Positions 15,766 through 22,817 of a DNA stretch of 22,817 nt are shown here, one piece after another. The notes under the pieces are model-generated. The model saw only the letters and a program-made list of their open reading frames with translations. It made no database searches and was not told where the DNA came from. The stretch covers positions 1 to 22,817 of the forward strand of contig JBCBZE010000018.1 of assembly GCA_039815505.1 (NCBI GenBank). The letters are read 5' to 3'. Position numbers and translations under genes: made by a program. Every line of letters begins with the position of its first letter. The first letter of the stretch is position 1. This DNA comes from CANLWN01 sp039815505. GTDB lineage: Bacteria; Bacteroidota; Bacteroidia; Flavobacteriales; Flavobacteriaceae.

Positions 15766-18700
15766 ATGAAATTGAAAAAAATACCATCTACAATAGTGCG
15801 GACCCAATTGAACCATTGGTTGTATGCCTTTCTTTTCTTTACCGGTTTTTTTGTTAACGGGCAGTCCATTTCCGTTGACTTGGTACAAGATGCAAGGGAA
15901 GATGGTTCACTTGCTGCTGTATTTAGAGTAACAAGAAGCGCCTCCATCAACGGTGATGATATAGAAGTTACGTACAGTATTGGGGGAACGGCGGTATCCA
16001 ATGTTGATTATACCGCACCGGCGGGAAATACGGTTCTTTTACCAGGTGATTTTATAGGAAATTTCACCGATATTCTTATTCCGAGCCTTCCAGACGCTCT
16101 TGTGGAAGGAGACGAGACCATTATCATTACCCTAATAGGAACGGACGGAGGCATGATTACGCAGAACACGGCTACCGGAAATATCATAGATGACGATTTT
16201 GGAACAGTGACCCTTGATTTAAACGCTCCACCTTTTATTGATGTGGCCATGGAGGAGGGATCCAGTATTGGAAGGTTCCGGGTGAACATTAGCAACCCCA
16301 ATGCTACCACAGCCGTGGTCGAAGTTTTTTATACATTGACAGGAACTGCAAATAACCCTTCCAGCGCCAATCCGGATTATACCCTTTCAGGAGGAGTGCC
16401 ACTTACCTTTAATAACAATGGAAGTACAATTGCGAGGAATCTTAACATAATTCCGAATGATGATGCTCTTTTTGAGGACGATGAAACCGTTGTAATAACA
16501 CTTACGGGTACGAGTAATAATGCGCTGTTCCCTATTGGCTCACCAAATACGGCTACAATAATTATTGAAGATAATGATTGTATTGCAGGGGGCAGTGCTC
16601 CGATAATTAATGGTAATACCACCTCATTTTGCGATGTAGCCGGGGTTTCTTTAAATACTTTTGTGGATGTGGCTGCTCCGGTAGGAAGCACATTGCGGTG
16701 GAGTACCAATAGCGACCCTTCCGTTGTTACGGATAGGGTTCCGGCCGCCGGAGCCAGTAGCGTAAGTATGTCGGATACTTATTTTGGTTTCTTTTTGGAT
16801 GAGGTCAATAATTGTAGCAGCCCCGTGACCAATGGCTTAACCCTGACCTTGAATACCACGCCCTCTTCTGGAAATACAACAAACGGTAGCGCATGTACGG
16901 ACAGTAATTTTGGAGATTCCCAAGTAGATTTAGATGACTTAATTGCGGATGAGGACTCAGGGAATTGGGCTTTTACTTCCGGTCCGCAAAATATTAATGT
17001 CATACCCATTAACAATATCATTGATTTTGAAGGTAGACCTTTGGGTAATTATATATTTACCTATACAACAGATTCGGCGGTAGCCCCTTGCGCAAATCAA
17101 TCTTCATCGGTAACCATTACAGTTCAAGATTGTAATCCGTGTATGGCAGGCAATCTGGCGCCTGTTTTGAATACCGACGTACCCACCGTTTTTTGTGATG
17201 CCATCAGTCAAAGCCTCAATGATTATACGGATAGTACAGCCCCTACGGGCAGTGTTCTCACATGGAGTAGAAATCCAGACCCCTTGAATATAAGCGGACA
17301 TTTATCGACCATTGAATTGGATAACCCTGTAGCGGGCACTTATTTTGGATTTTTTTATGATGCTATGAATAATTGTGCCAGCCCTACCTTGCAACTGACC
17401 TTGGTGGTAAATACTACTCCGGTCGTCTCTGCAACGGACGATGGGGAGCGATGTAATCCTGGAACCGTTGTTTTACGTGCTTTGGGCGATATACCGGGAA
17501 GTGCTAATGATCCTACGCTTAATTGGTACGGTAGCCTTACCGGTGGAGCTCTCCTGGGGACAGGTACTTCTTTTGAAACACCACCGATCAACCAAACTAC
17601 TTCCTTTTTTGTGGAGGCTACTGCAAATGGATGTACTTCTTCTCCTAGAATAGAAGTAATCGCTACCGTTTTTCCGCAACCTTCTGCAGGAACCCCCAGT
17701 AATGCATCTTCTTGTAGTGATGCAAGCAATGGACCCACTACCTTGGATTTGGATAATACCCTTACCGGAGCGGATTCCGGGGTATGGACTATAACAAGCG
17801 ACCCCTCTGGAAATTTGACCATAGAAACGGGTAATGTAGTCAATTTTGAGAATAGACCGGATGGGAATTATGTTTTTACGTATACCACGACCGGAGCACA
17901 AAGCCCATGCGTTAACGAATCTGTTGAAGTTGCCATATCCGTGAACGACTGTGATGTGGATACGGACGGGGATGGTTTATTTGATGGGCCAGAAGCTAGT
18001 TTGGGTACTGACCCAAACAATCCCGATTCGGATGGTGATGGTATCAATGATGGTGTTGAGGTTGGGGATGATGTTGGGGACCCTCTGGATGAGGATGATG
18101 ATGGCATCATAGATGCGTTGGATTCCAATATTCTAGATAGCGATGGTGATGGTATTAACGACCAACAGGACCCTGCCAACAATAACCCCTGTATACCCAA
18201 CCCCAATAGTGCACTTTGTATTGATTTGGAAGTTACCAAACAGGTGGATAATGAAAACCCGATAGTTGGTGATGAGGTGGTTTTTAGCATAAACGTGGAT
18301 AATAGGTCTACCGGGGTGGTAGCAAACATTATAATTGGGGAGCTGTTGGAAACGGGATTTCAATATGTTTCCGATACGGCTTCTTTGGGCAACTATGATT
18401 TGGGCCTTGGGCAATGGAACATTCCGGAAATACCCCCAGGGGGTTCTGCCGGTTTAGAGATTACGGCCCTGGTTTTACCCGAAGGTGTTTACACCAACAC
18501 AGCGGAACTTCTGGATTCCACTCCGGGAGATAGTAACATGGAAAATGATTCGGATACGGTTGTCCTTACCGTAGGTATACCCGAGGAGATAGATTTGGAA
18601 ATTAGTAAAACGGCCATTAACACAAGTCCATTGGAAGGCGATGAGGTAATTTTTACCATACAAGTGGTCAATATCTCCGCTGCGGATACAGGTCCCGTTT

Positions 18701-19248
18701 CACAGATTCAAGTAAGCGATGTAATAGGCCCTGAAAGTGGATTTATATATCTTGAAGATACAACAGATATTGGTGATTACGATGAAACCTCCGGAATATG
18801 GAGCATTCCAAGTTTGGCTTTAGGTCAAGAAGCTATCCTGCAAATCACCGTCAGGGTTCCCCAAGAAGGTGAATTTACCAATACGGCAAGCCTTATAAAC
18901 TCATCACCCAGGGACTTGAATCCCGAAAATGATGAAGCTTCGGTAATTATAAGGGTAAACCTCCCTGCAGAGGCAGATCCAGGATTTGTATTTAATCAGT
19001 TTTCCCCCAATGGCGATGGCACCAATGATTTTCTAAAAATCCGGGATATAGGAACATTTACCAATACCTCTATTGAAATTTACAATAGATATGGCAATTT
19101 GGTTCATGAAGACCGGAATATGATCGATGACAATGTTTGGGACGGAAACCGAAATAGTGAACAGGTCCCAAGTGGCACCTATTTTTACATATTGGATTTG
19201 GGAGATGGCCTATCGATTAGAAAGGGTTGGATCCAATTGATCAGATAA
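15766..19248 (+). CDS. Large T9SS-exported surface protein with Calx-beta, TSP3 and DUF11 domains and a type B (gliding motility-associated) C-terminal domain
   Basis: A 1160-residue secreted protein. Signal peptide 1-33 (hydrophobic YAFLFFTGFFVNG). Then two Calx-beta domains (about 34-143 and 145-268, each ending in a D-D-D or D-N-D calcium motif after an E-G-D-E-T or E-D-D-E-T segment). Next come cysteine-containing repeats (about 270-729) in which two modules can be aligned: FCD...YFGFF-D-x-x-N-N-C-x-S-P (288 and 476 on) and S-G-x-W...N-Y-x-F-T-Y-T-T (399 and 672 on). Aspartate-rich TSP3 calcium-type repeats follow (about 730-807, D-x-D-G-D-G-I-N-D), two DUF11 domains (about 819-937 and 942-1064), and a type B CTD (1071-1160) with F-S-P-N-G-D-G-x-N-D and a terminal K-G-W-I-Q-L-I-R. 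The CTD directs T9SS export; an adhesin-like role is inferred. It lies six bases before its likely SprF-type partner. Confidence 0.93.
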   Translation: MKLKKIPSTIVRTQLNHWLYAFLFFTGFFVNGQSISVDLVQDAREDGSLAAVFRVTRSASINGDDIEVTYSIGGTAVSNVDYTAPAGNTVLLPGDFIGNFTDILIPSLPDALVEGDETIIITLIGTDGGMITQNTATGNIIDDDFGTVTLDLNAPPFIDVAMEEGSSIGRFRVNISNPNATTAVVEVFYTLTGTANNPSSANPDYTLSGGVPLTFNNNGSTIARNLNIIPNDDALFEDDETVVITLTGTSNNALFPIGSPNTATIIIEDNDCIAGGSAPIINGNTTSFCDVAGVSLNTFVDVAAPVGSTLRWSTNSDPSVVTDRVPAAGASSVSMSDTYFGFFLDEVNNCSSPVTNGLTLTLNTTPSSGNTTNGSACTDSNFGDSQVDLDDLIADEDSGNWAFTSGPQNINVIPINNIIDFEGRPLGNYIFTYTTDSAVAPCANQSSSVTITVQDCNPCMAGNLAPVLNTDVPTVFCDAISQSLNDYTDSTAPTGSVLTWSRNPDPLNISGHLSTIELDNPVAGTYFGFFYDAMNNCASPTLQLTLVVNTTPVVSATDDGERCNPGTVVLRALGDIPGSANDPTLNWYGSLTGGALLGTGTSFETPPINQTTSFFVEATANGCTSSPRIEVIATVFPQPSAGTPSNASSCSDASNGPTTLDLDNTLTGADSGVWTITSDPSGNLTIETGNVVNFENRPDGNYVFTYTTTGAQSPCVNESVEVAISVNDCDVDTDGDGLFDGPEASLGTDPNNPDSDGDGINDGVEVGDDVGDPLDEDDDGIIDALDSNILDSDGDGINDQQDPANNNPCIPNPNSALCIDLEVTKQVDNENPIVGDEVVFSINVDNRSTGVVANIIIGELLETGFQYVSDTASLGNYDLGLGQWNIPEIPPGGSAGLEITALVLPEGVYTNTAELLDSTPGDSNMENDSDTVVLTVGIPEEIDLEISKTAINTSPLEGDEVIFTIQVVNISAADTGPVSQIQVSDVIGPESGFIYLEDTTDIGDYDETSGIWSIPSLALGQEAILQITVRVPQEGEFTNTASLINSSPRDLNPENDEASVIIRVNLPAEADPGFVFNQFSPNGDGTNDFLKIRDIGTFTNTSIEIYNRYGNLVHEDRNMIDDNVWDGNRNSEQVPSGTYFYILDLGDGLSIRKGWIQLIR

Positions 19249-19254
19249 AGAATT

Positions 19255-20247
19255 ATGACATATAAAATGGACCTATCTAGGTGTAGAAAAATATGGCTTT
19301 TATGTACTATGGTGTGCTGCTTACCCATTTTGGTCCAAGGACAAAATGAGCCCCAATACACACAATACATGTATAATATTGGGAGCTTTAACCCCGCATA
19401 TGTAGGTACGGTAGGGAATTTGGATATATCGGCATTGTATAGGGCACAATGGATAGATATACCTGGGGCACCCAGAAATATTAGGGTTGGAGTGAATTTT
19501 CCTTTCTCCAATGAAAAAAACGGATTGGGTTTTAATGTTGTGAGCGACCAGTTGGGGCCCTCTACCCAAACCTTTGTGGATATAGCATATTCTTTTCAGG
19601 TAAACTTGTCGGACGAAACTAAACTGTCTTTTGGTATAGATGCGGGAGGTTCTATTTTGGATGTGGACTTTTCCAAAGGAACTTTTGAGAACCCGGGCGA
19701 ACCCATATTGGAAAGGGAGACCATTAACGAATTTTATCCTACCGTGGGAGCAGGGATGTTTTTATATTCGGATGATTGGTACTTGGGGCTTTCCGTTCCA
19801 AACTTCTTGACCGACGAGATCTATAATCAAGAAGTGGCCACCCTTGTCGAGGATAAGATGCAATTTAATTTTATAGGAGGATATGTTTTTGGACCTTCGG
19901 AAGGATTGCGGTTCAAACCCGCTTTTTTGGTCAATTATATACAGGGAGCACCGGTTAATGTAAACGTTTCCGCTAATTTTTTGATCAATGGTGCTTTTAC
20001 GGTTGGGGCATCGTATAGATGGGATAATGCCGTTAGCGGCCTAGCAGGGTTTCAGGTTTCAAATGGTATGTTCATTGGTTATTCATATGATTATAATACA
20101 AATGGGTTAGGAGAGTTTAATCAGGGATCTCACGAGGTCATAGCAAAGTTTTATTTGGGCAAAGGTGATGGGAATAGCGCTACAAAAAAGGGAAAAAAGG
20201 ACGCAAAGGGCAAGCCAAAACAAATAGATACTCCAAGGTTTTTCTAA
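19255..20247 (+). CDS. PorP/SprF-family outer-membrane protein, probable partner of the upstream T9SS cargo
   Basis: A 330-residue outer-membrane beta-barrel. Signal peptide about 1-29 (IWLLCTMVCCLPILVQG), then the family signature E-P-Q-Y-T-Q-Y-M-Y-N-I-G-S-F-N-P-A-Y-V-G-T. Strands alternate to the last one, H-E-V-I-A-K-F-Y-L-G. A 27-residue lysine-rich tail follows and ends T-P-R-F-F. In Flavobacterium johnsoniae, SprF is needed for surface export of the type B CTD protein SprB; here the gene sits six bases after a type B CTD gene and ten bases before an OmpA-family gene, so a dedicated role is inferred. A second ATG at 19267 would give an equally good signal peptide, so the exact start is uncertain by four codons. 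Confidence 0.92.
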   Translation: MTYKMDLSRCRKIWLLCTMVCCLPILVQGQNEPQYTQYMYNIGSFNPAYVGTVGNLDISALYRAQWIDIPGAPRNIRVGVNFPFSNEKNGLGFNVVSDQLGPSTQTFVDIAYSFQVNLSDETKLSFGIDAGGSILDVDFSKGTFENPGEPILERETINEFYPTVGAGMFLYSDDWYLGLSVPNFLTDEIYNQEVATLVEDKMQFNFIGGYVFGPSEGLRFKPAFLVNYIQGAPVNVNVSANFLINGAFTVGASYRWDNAVSGLAGFQVSNGMFIGYSYDYNTNGLGEFNQGSHEVIAKFYLGKGDGNSATKKGKKDAKGKPKQIDTPRFF

Positions 20248-20257
20248 AAATGTTGAT

Positions 20258-22189
20258 ATGAAATTCAGGACCACTTTATTATTTTTTCTGCTTGTAACTT
20301 CTCTAATGGAAGGGCAAAACAAAAAGTCTAAAGGCGACTTTTTGTTTTTTGAATATGCCTATGCGGAAGCTATTACGGAATACAACAAAGAACTTGGCAA
20401 GGGACCATTGACCAATCAACAATATTTAAATTTAGCGGATGCCTATCTAAAAACAGGGAATTATAAGAGCGCATCGGACAACTATCTAAAAGTCTTTAAG
20501 AAAGACAGCACAATGTCCCATCATTATTTTAACAAGATGTTGCAATCCCTTTCCAAAACTTCGGGAACAGATAGGGCAAAGGCTTTTTTGGCCACAAGAA
20601 GCGCAAAACTTTCCGAGGAGTTAATGGAAAATGCCAGTTTTAATTTTGAACTGTTGAATTCCGGTGACGATACGGATCTAGACTTTAGAATATTTAATAT
20701 TGACGGCAACAGTCCGCAATCCGATTTTTCCCCTGCTTTTTTTAAGGATCGGTTTTTGTTCACTAGTGCAAGACCACAAAAGGCGAAGAAAATATATGGC
20801 CCTTCAGGGGAATCCTATTTGGATATCTATGTAGCTAGAATTAATCCCGATGGAAATATTTTGAACGCCAATCCTTTCACCGAAATACCAAGTTCTAAAT
20901 ATCATAAGGCAACACCTTATTTTTCGGAGGAGCTAAATTCATTGTTTTACATACTTTCAAATACGGACGGAGGGGAACTCACATTTGATGAAAATGGGAA
21001 GAACACGCTTGCCATGGGTTTTGCCAAACGGCAAGGCCCGCTCCAATATCTTTTGCGCGATTTAAGCACATCTTTTTATTACCCTTTTTATGACGGGGCC
21101 TCGGGTAGGTTGTATTTCGCGGCTAATTTTGAGGATAGTATTGGGGGGACGGATATTTACTATGTGCATACCAATAGGGGAATGATCATGTCCGCACCTG
21201 TGAACTTGGGACCCAGGATAAATACGCCCGGAAACGAGATTGCACCCTTCATTTTTGAGAATAGCCTGTATTTCTCTTCGGATGTATTTTATGGATTGGG
21301 AGGAATGGATATGTATAAATCCAATATCCAATCAGGGGAGTCCTTTAGTATTCCGGTAAATCTTGGAGAAGGAATAAACTCCGATAAGGACGATTTTGGA
21401 TTTATTATGAAGAACGATGATAAAGGTGGACTTATCGGGTATTTTTCTTCCAATCGTTTGGGGGGTAAGGGAAATGATGATATTTACGGTTTTAAGGTGA
21501 AGGAAAAACCTGGACTTAAAACATTGGCCATCAAAGGAATGGTCCTAAAACATGATTCAAAACTAGGAGTATCCAAAACGGCCATTAAAGTATTGGATTT
21601 GGACAATACATTAATAAAGGAAATTTATACCAAGGAAGATGGTAGCTATCAGATAGAGATACCGTGGAGAGCAGGTATCAACTTGGAAGTTTCCAAAGAA
21701 AGATATTCGTCTTTTTACGGATCCTATGAAGGGCCCACTTTGGAAAATCTACAAAAAACCCCCTTGGATATACATTTAGCTTTACTGGATGATCTGGTCC
21801 AAGAAAGAGAGAATCAGACGGTCATTAAAATGAACAAGTTCTTTTTTGAAAAGAACAGGGCCTCCGTGACCCCGGAAATTGCCTTGGAATTGGACAAAGT
21901 GGTGTATGCCGTGCAAAAATTCCCGAAGCTTCAATTGCGGGTAGAATCGCATACGGATAGTAGGGGAGGGAGCAGTACTAACTTTAGGTTGTCGCAAAAC
22001 CGTTCTGACGCTATCATGAAATATCTCGTTAAAAGTGGGGTTCCTTCCTCAAATATTTTATACACAATTGGTTATGGCGAGGATAAGCTCACCAATAAAT
22101 GTAAAAATGGGGTATACTGTATCGAATATCTCCATAAACAAAATGAAAGGTCTTTGATAGCCGTTTTAAACTATGATTTGCTTTACTAG
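20258..22189 (+). CDS. PorE-like OmpA-family peptidoglycan-binding protein (TPR, beta-propeller, CRD, OmpA)
   Basis: A 643-residue envelope protein. Signal peptide about 1-19 (ending MEG before QNKK), TPR-like helices (about 25-120), a PD40-type beta-propeller (about 145-415, repeated blades such as S-S-N-R-x-G-G-K-G-N-D-D-I-Y-G), a carboxypeptidase-regulatory-like domain (about 421-505), and a C-terminal OmpA domain (about 519-643). The peptidoglycan-contact residues are present: D567 in H-T-D-S-R-G and R582 in L-S-Q-N-R-S. A C-x-N-G-V-Y-C pair is typical of Bacteroidota members. The domain order equals that of PorE, the T9SS component that ties the machine to the cell wall. It is the last gene of the cassette; probably an accessory paralogue serving this cargo, since core PorE genes are usually elsewhere. 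Confidence 0.92.
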   Translation: MKFRTTLLFFLLVTSLMEGQNKKSKGDFLFFEYAYAEAITEYNKELGKGPLTNQQYLNLADAYLKTGNYKSASDNYLKVFKKDSTMSHHYFNKMLQSLSKTSGTDRAKAFLATRSAKLSEELMENASFNFELLNSGDDTDLDFRIFNIDGNSPQSDFSPAFFKDRFLFTSARPQKAKKIYGPSGESYLDIYVARINPDGNILNANPFTEIPSSKYHKATPYFSEELNSLFYILSNTDGGELTFDENGKNTLAMGFAKRQGPLQYLLRDLSTSFYYPFYDGASGRLYFAANFEDSIGGTDIYYVHTNRGMIMSAPVNLGPRINTPGNEIAPFIFENSLYFSSDVFYGLGGMDMYKSNIQSGESFSIPVNLGEGINSDKDDFGFIMKNDDKGGLIGYFSSNRLGGKGNDDIYGFKVKEKPGLKTLAIKGMVLKHDSKLGVSKTAIKVLDLDNTLIKEIYTKEDGSYQIEIPWRAGINLEVSKERYSSFYGSYEGPTLENLQKTPLDIHLALLDDLVQERENQTVIKMNKFFFEKNRASVTPEIALELDKVVYAVQKFPKLQLRVESHTDSRGGSSTNFRLSQNRSDAIMKYLVKSGVPSSNILYTIGYGEDKLTNKCKNGVYCIEYLHKQNERSLIAVLNYDLLY

Positions 22190-22276
22190 CATATGTCATA
22201 TATCAATGTTTTCTTTTGCCCAGGTGCCAAATCGTTCTGCATAGGATTTGCTATATTTAAGGAAATTAACCGCGTA

Positions 22277-22534
22277 ATGAATAAAAGTTCCTTGGCCAGG
22301 GCATATTGGCAAAAGAATTTGCTCTATCTCACCGTTCTATTGGCTATATGGTTTTTGGTTTCTTACGGTTTCGGCATTCTTTTTAAAGATGCTTTAGACC
22401 TAATTTCCTTGGGAGGTTTTAAACTTGGTTTTTGGTTTGCCCAACAAGGTTCTATATATGTATTCGTAGTACTCATATTTGTATATGTTTATTTAATGAA
22501 CAGATTGGATAAAAAATATGGTTTTGATGAATAA
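22277..22534 (+). CDS. DUF4212 small membrane subunit of a sodium:solute symporter
   Basis: An 85-residue membrane protein with two transmembrane helices (about 13-33 and 50-72). The family motifs are clear: A-Y-W-x-K-N-L near the start, I-W-F-L-V-S-Y-G-F-G, and F-W-F-A-Q-Q-G-S-I-Y-V-F-V-V-L-I-F-V-Y followed by N-R-L-D. DUF4212 proteins are small partners of SSS-family symporters (VC_2705 subfamily, acetate-type). An upstream in-frame ATG (22193) would add 28 residues unlike the family; this ATG gives the conserved start. A TATATTTA (22252-22259) 17 bases upstream may be a -7 box. The symporter begins 28 bases downstream. Confidence 0.93.
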   Translation: MNKSSLARAYWQKNLLYLTVLLAIWFLVSYGFGILFKDALDLISLGGFKLGFWFAQQGSIYVFVVLIFVYVYLMNRLDKKYGFDE

Positions 22535-22562
22535 ACCTAATCTTCACATATAGACTTAGGGG

Positions 22563-22817
22563 ATGACCGTACAACTTTGGACCTATATTTTGGTTGCTGT
22601 AACATTTATGATGTACATAGGAATTGCCCTATGGTCCAGAGCAGGTTCTACCAAGGAGTTTTACGTGGCCGGCGGCGGTGTTCCACCTATTGCCAACGGA
22701 TTGGCCACTGCCGCGGATTGGATGTCCGCTGCATCTTTTTTGGGGATGGCAGGCCTTATATCTTTTAACGGGTATGACGGATCGGTATATCTCATGGGCT
22801 GGACCGGTGGTTATGTG
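22563..22817 (+). CDS. Sodium:solute symporter family protein, VC_2705-like (5' part, runs off the window)
   Basis: The first 85 codons of a multi-pass symporter: MTVQLWTYILVAVTFMMYIG (first transmembrane helix), then the SSS signature region T-K-E-F-Y-V-A-G-G-G-V-P-P, N-G-L-A-T-A-A-D-W-M-S-A-A-S-F-L-G-M-A-G (sodium-site helix). The frame stays open to the window edge. Together with the DUF4212 gene it should form a two-subunit sodium-coupled uptake system, probably for a small carboxylate such as acetate; the substrate is inferred from the subfamily only. Confidence 0.92.
   Translation, partial: MTVQLWTYILVAVTFMMYIGIALWSRAGSTKEFYVAGGGVPPIANGLATAADWMSAASFLGMAGLISFNGYDGSVYLMGWTGGYV

Noticed and set aside
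17473..18414. Long open frames on the minus strand within the large surface-protein gene
   Set aside because: They are Ser/Arg/Thr-rich by-products of the repetitive Asp/Gly/Thr-rich plus-strand gene, with no start context or family features.
22216..22249. TTG-N23-like promoter before the DUF4212 gene
   Set aside because: The -7 part (TAGGATTTG) has one base too many and the spacing is at the limit; the nearer TATATTTA box lacks a TTG.

Overview
The window is a stretch of chromosome from a marine-type member of the Flavobacteriaceae (Bacteroidota). The evidence is a type IX secretion (T9SS) type B C-terminal domain, two PorP/SprF-family proteins, a PorE-like OmpA protein, Bacteroidota-style -7 boxes (TAnnTTTG), almost no Shine-Dalgarno sequences, and moderately AT-rich DNA. 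The genus cannot be fixed from sequence alone; Zobellia/Maribacter/Arenibacter-like relatives are plausible. Coding density is high, no gene-free stretch exceeds about 210 bases, and I saw no tRNA, rRNA, insertion sequence or CRISPR array.

Left part (1-4101): the last codons of a probable MacB-type ABC permease, then a membrane-fusion protein and a TolC-type outer-membrane protein, together a tripartite efflux system. tsaB (t6A tRNA modification) follows almost directly. It converges on, and overlaps by 11 bases, an MscS-type mechanosensitive channel on the minus strand.

Middle part (4173-10860), mostly minus strand: a DUF255/YyaL-type thioredoxin-fold protein, a dodecin-like protein with a strong terminator, a NifU-type Fe-S scaffold with a duplicated Nfu_N domain, a divergent stand-alone PorP/SprF protein (+), then a two-gene unit of a VWA lipoprotein and a DUF4349 membrane protein.

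Right part (11067-22817), all plus strand: a two-component system (TPR sensor histidine kinase and LytTR regulator, overlapping by one base), a gamma-class carbonic anhydrase, fabD with its own promoter, and a tight three-gene T9SS cassette. The cassette holds a 1160-residue surface protein with a type B C-terminal domain, its probable SprF-like outer-membrane partner, and a PorE-like peptidoglycan-binding OmpA protein. The window ends in a DUF4212 small subunit and the start of its sodium:solute symporter partner.

The most interesting unit is the T9SS cassette (15766-22189): cargo, dedicated outer-membrane partner and cell-wall anchor appear to be made from one transcript. The general plan is known from SprB/SprF, but the domain order of this cargo (two Calx-beta, cysteine-containing repeats, TSP3 calcium-type repeats, two DUF11, type B CTD) is worth study. 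Secondary points are a dodecin homologue lacking the usual flavin-stacking tryptophan, a possible leaderless start on the DUF255 gene, and a duplicated Nfu_N domain.
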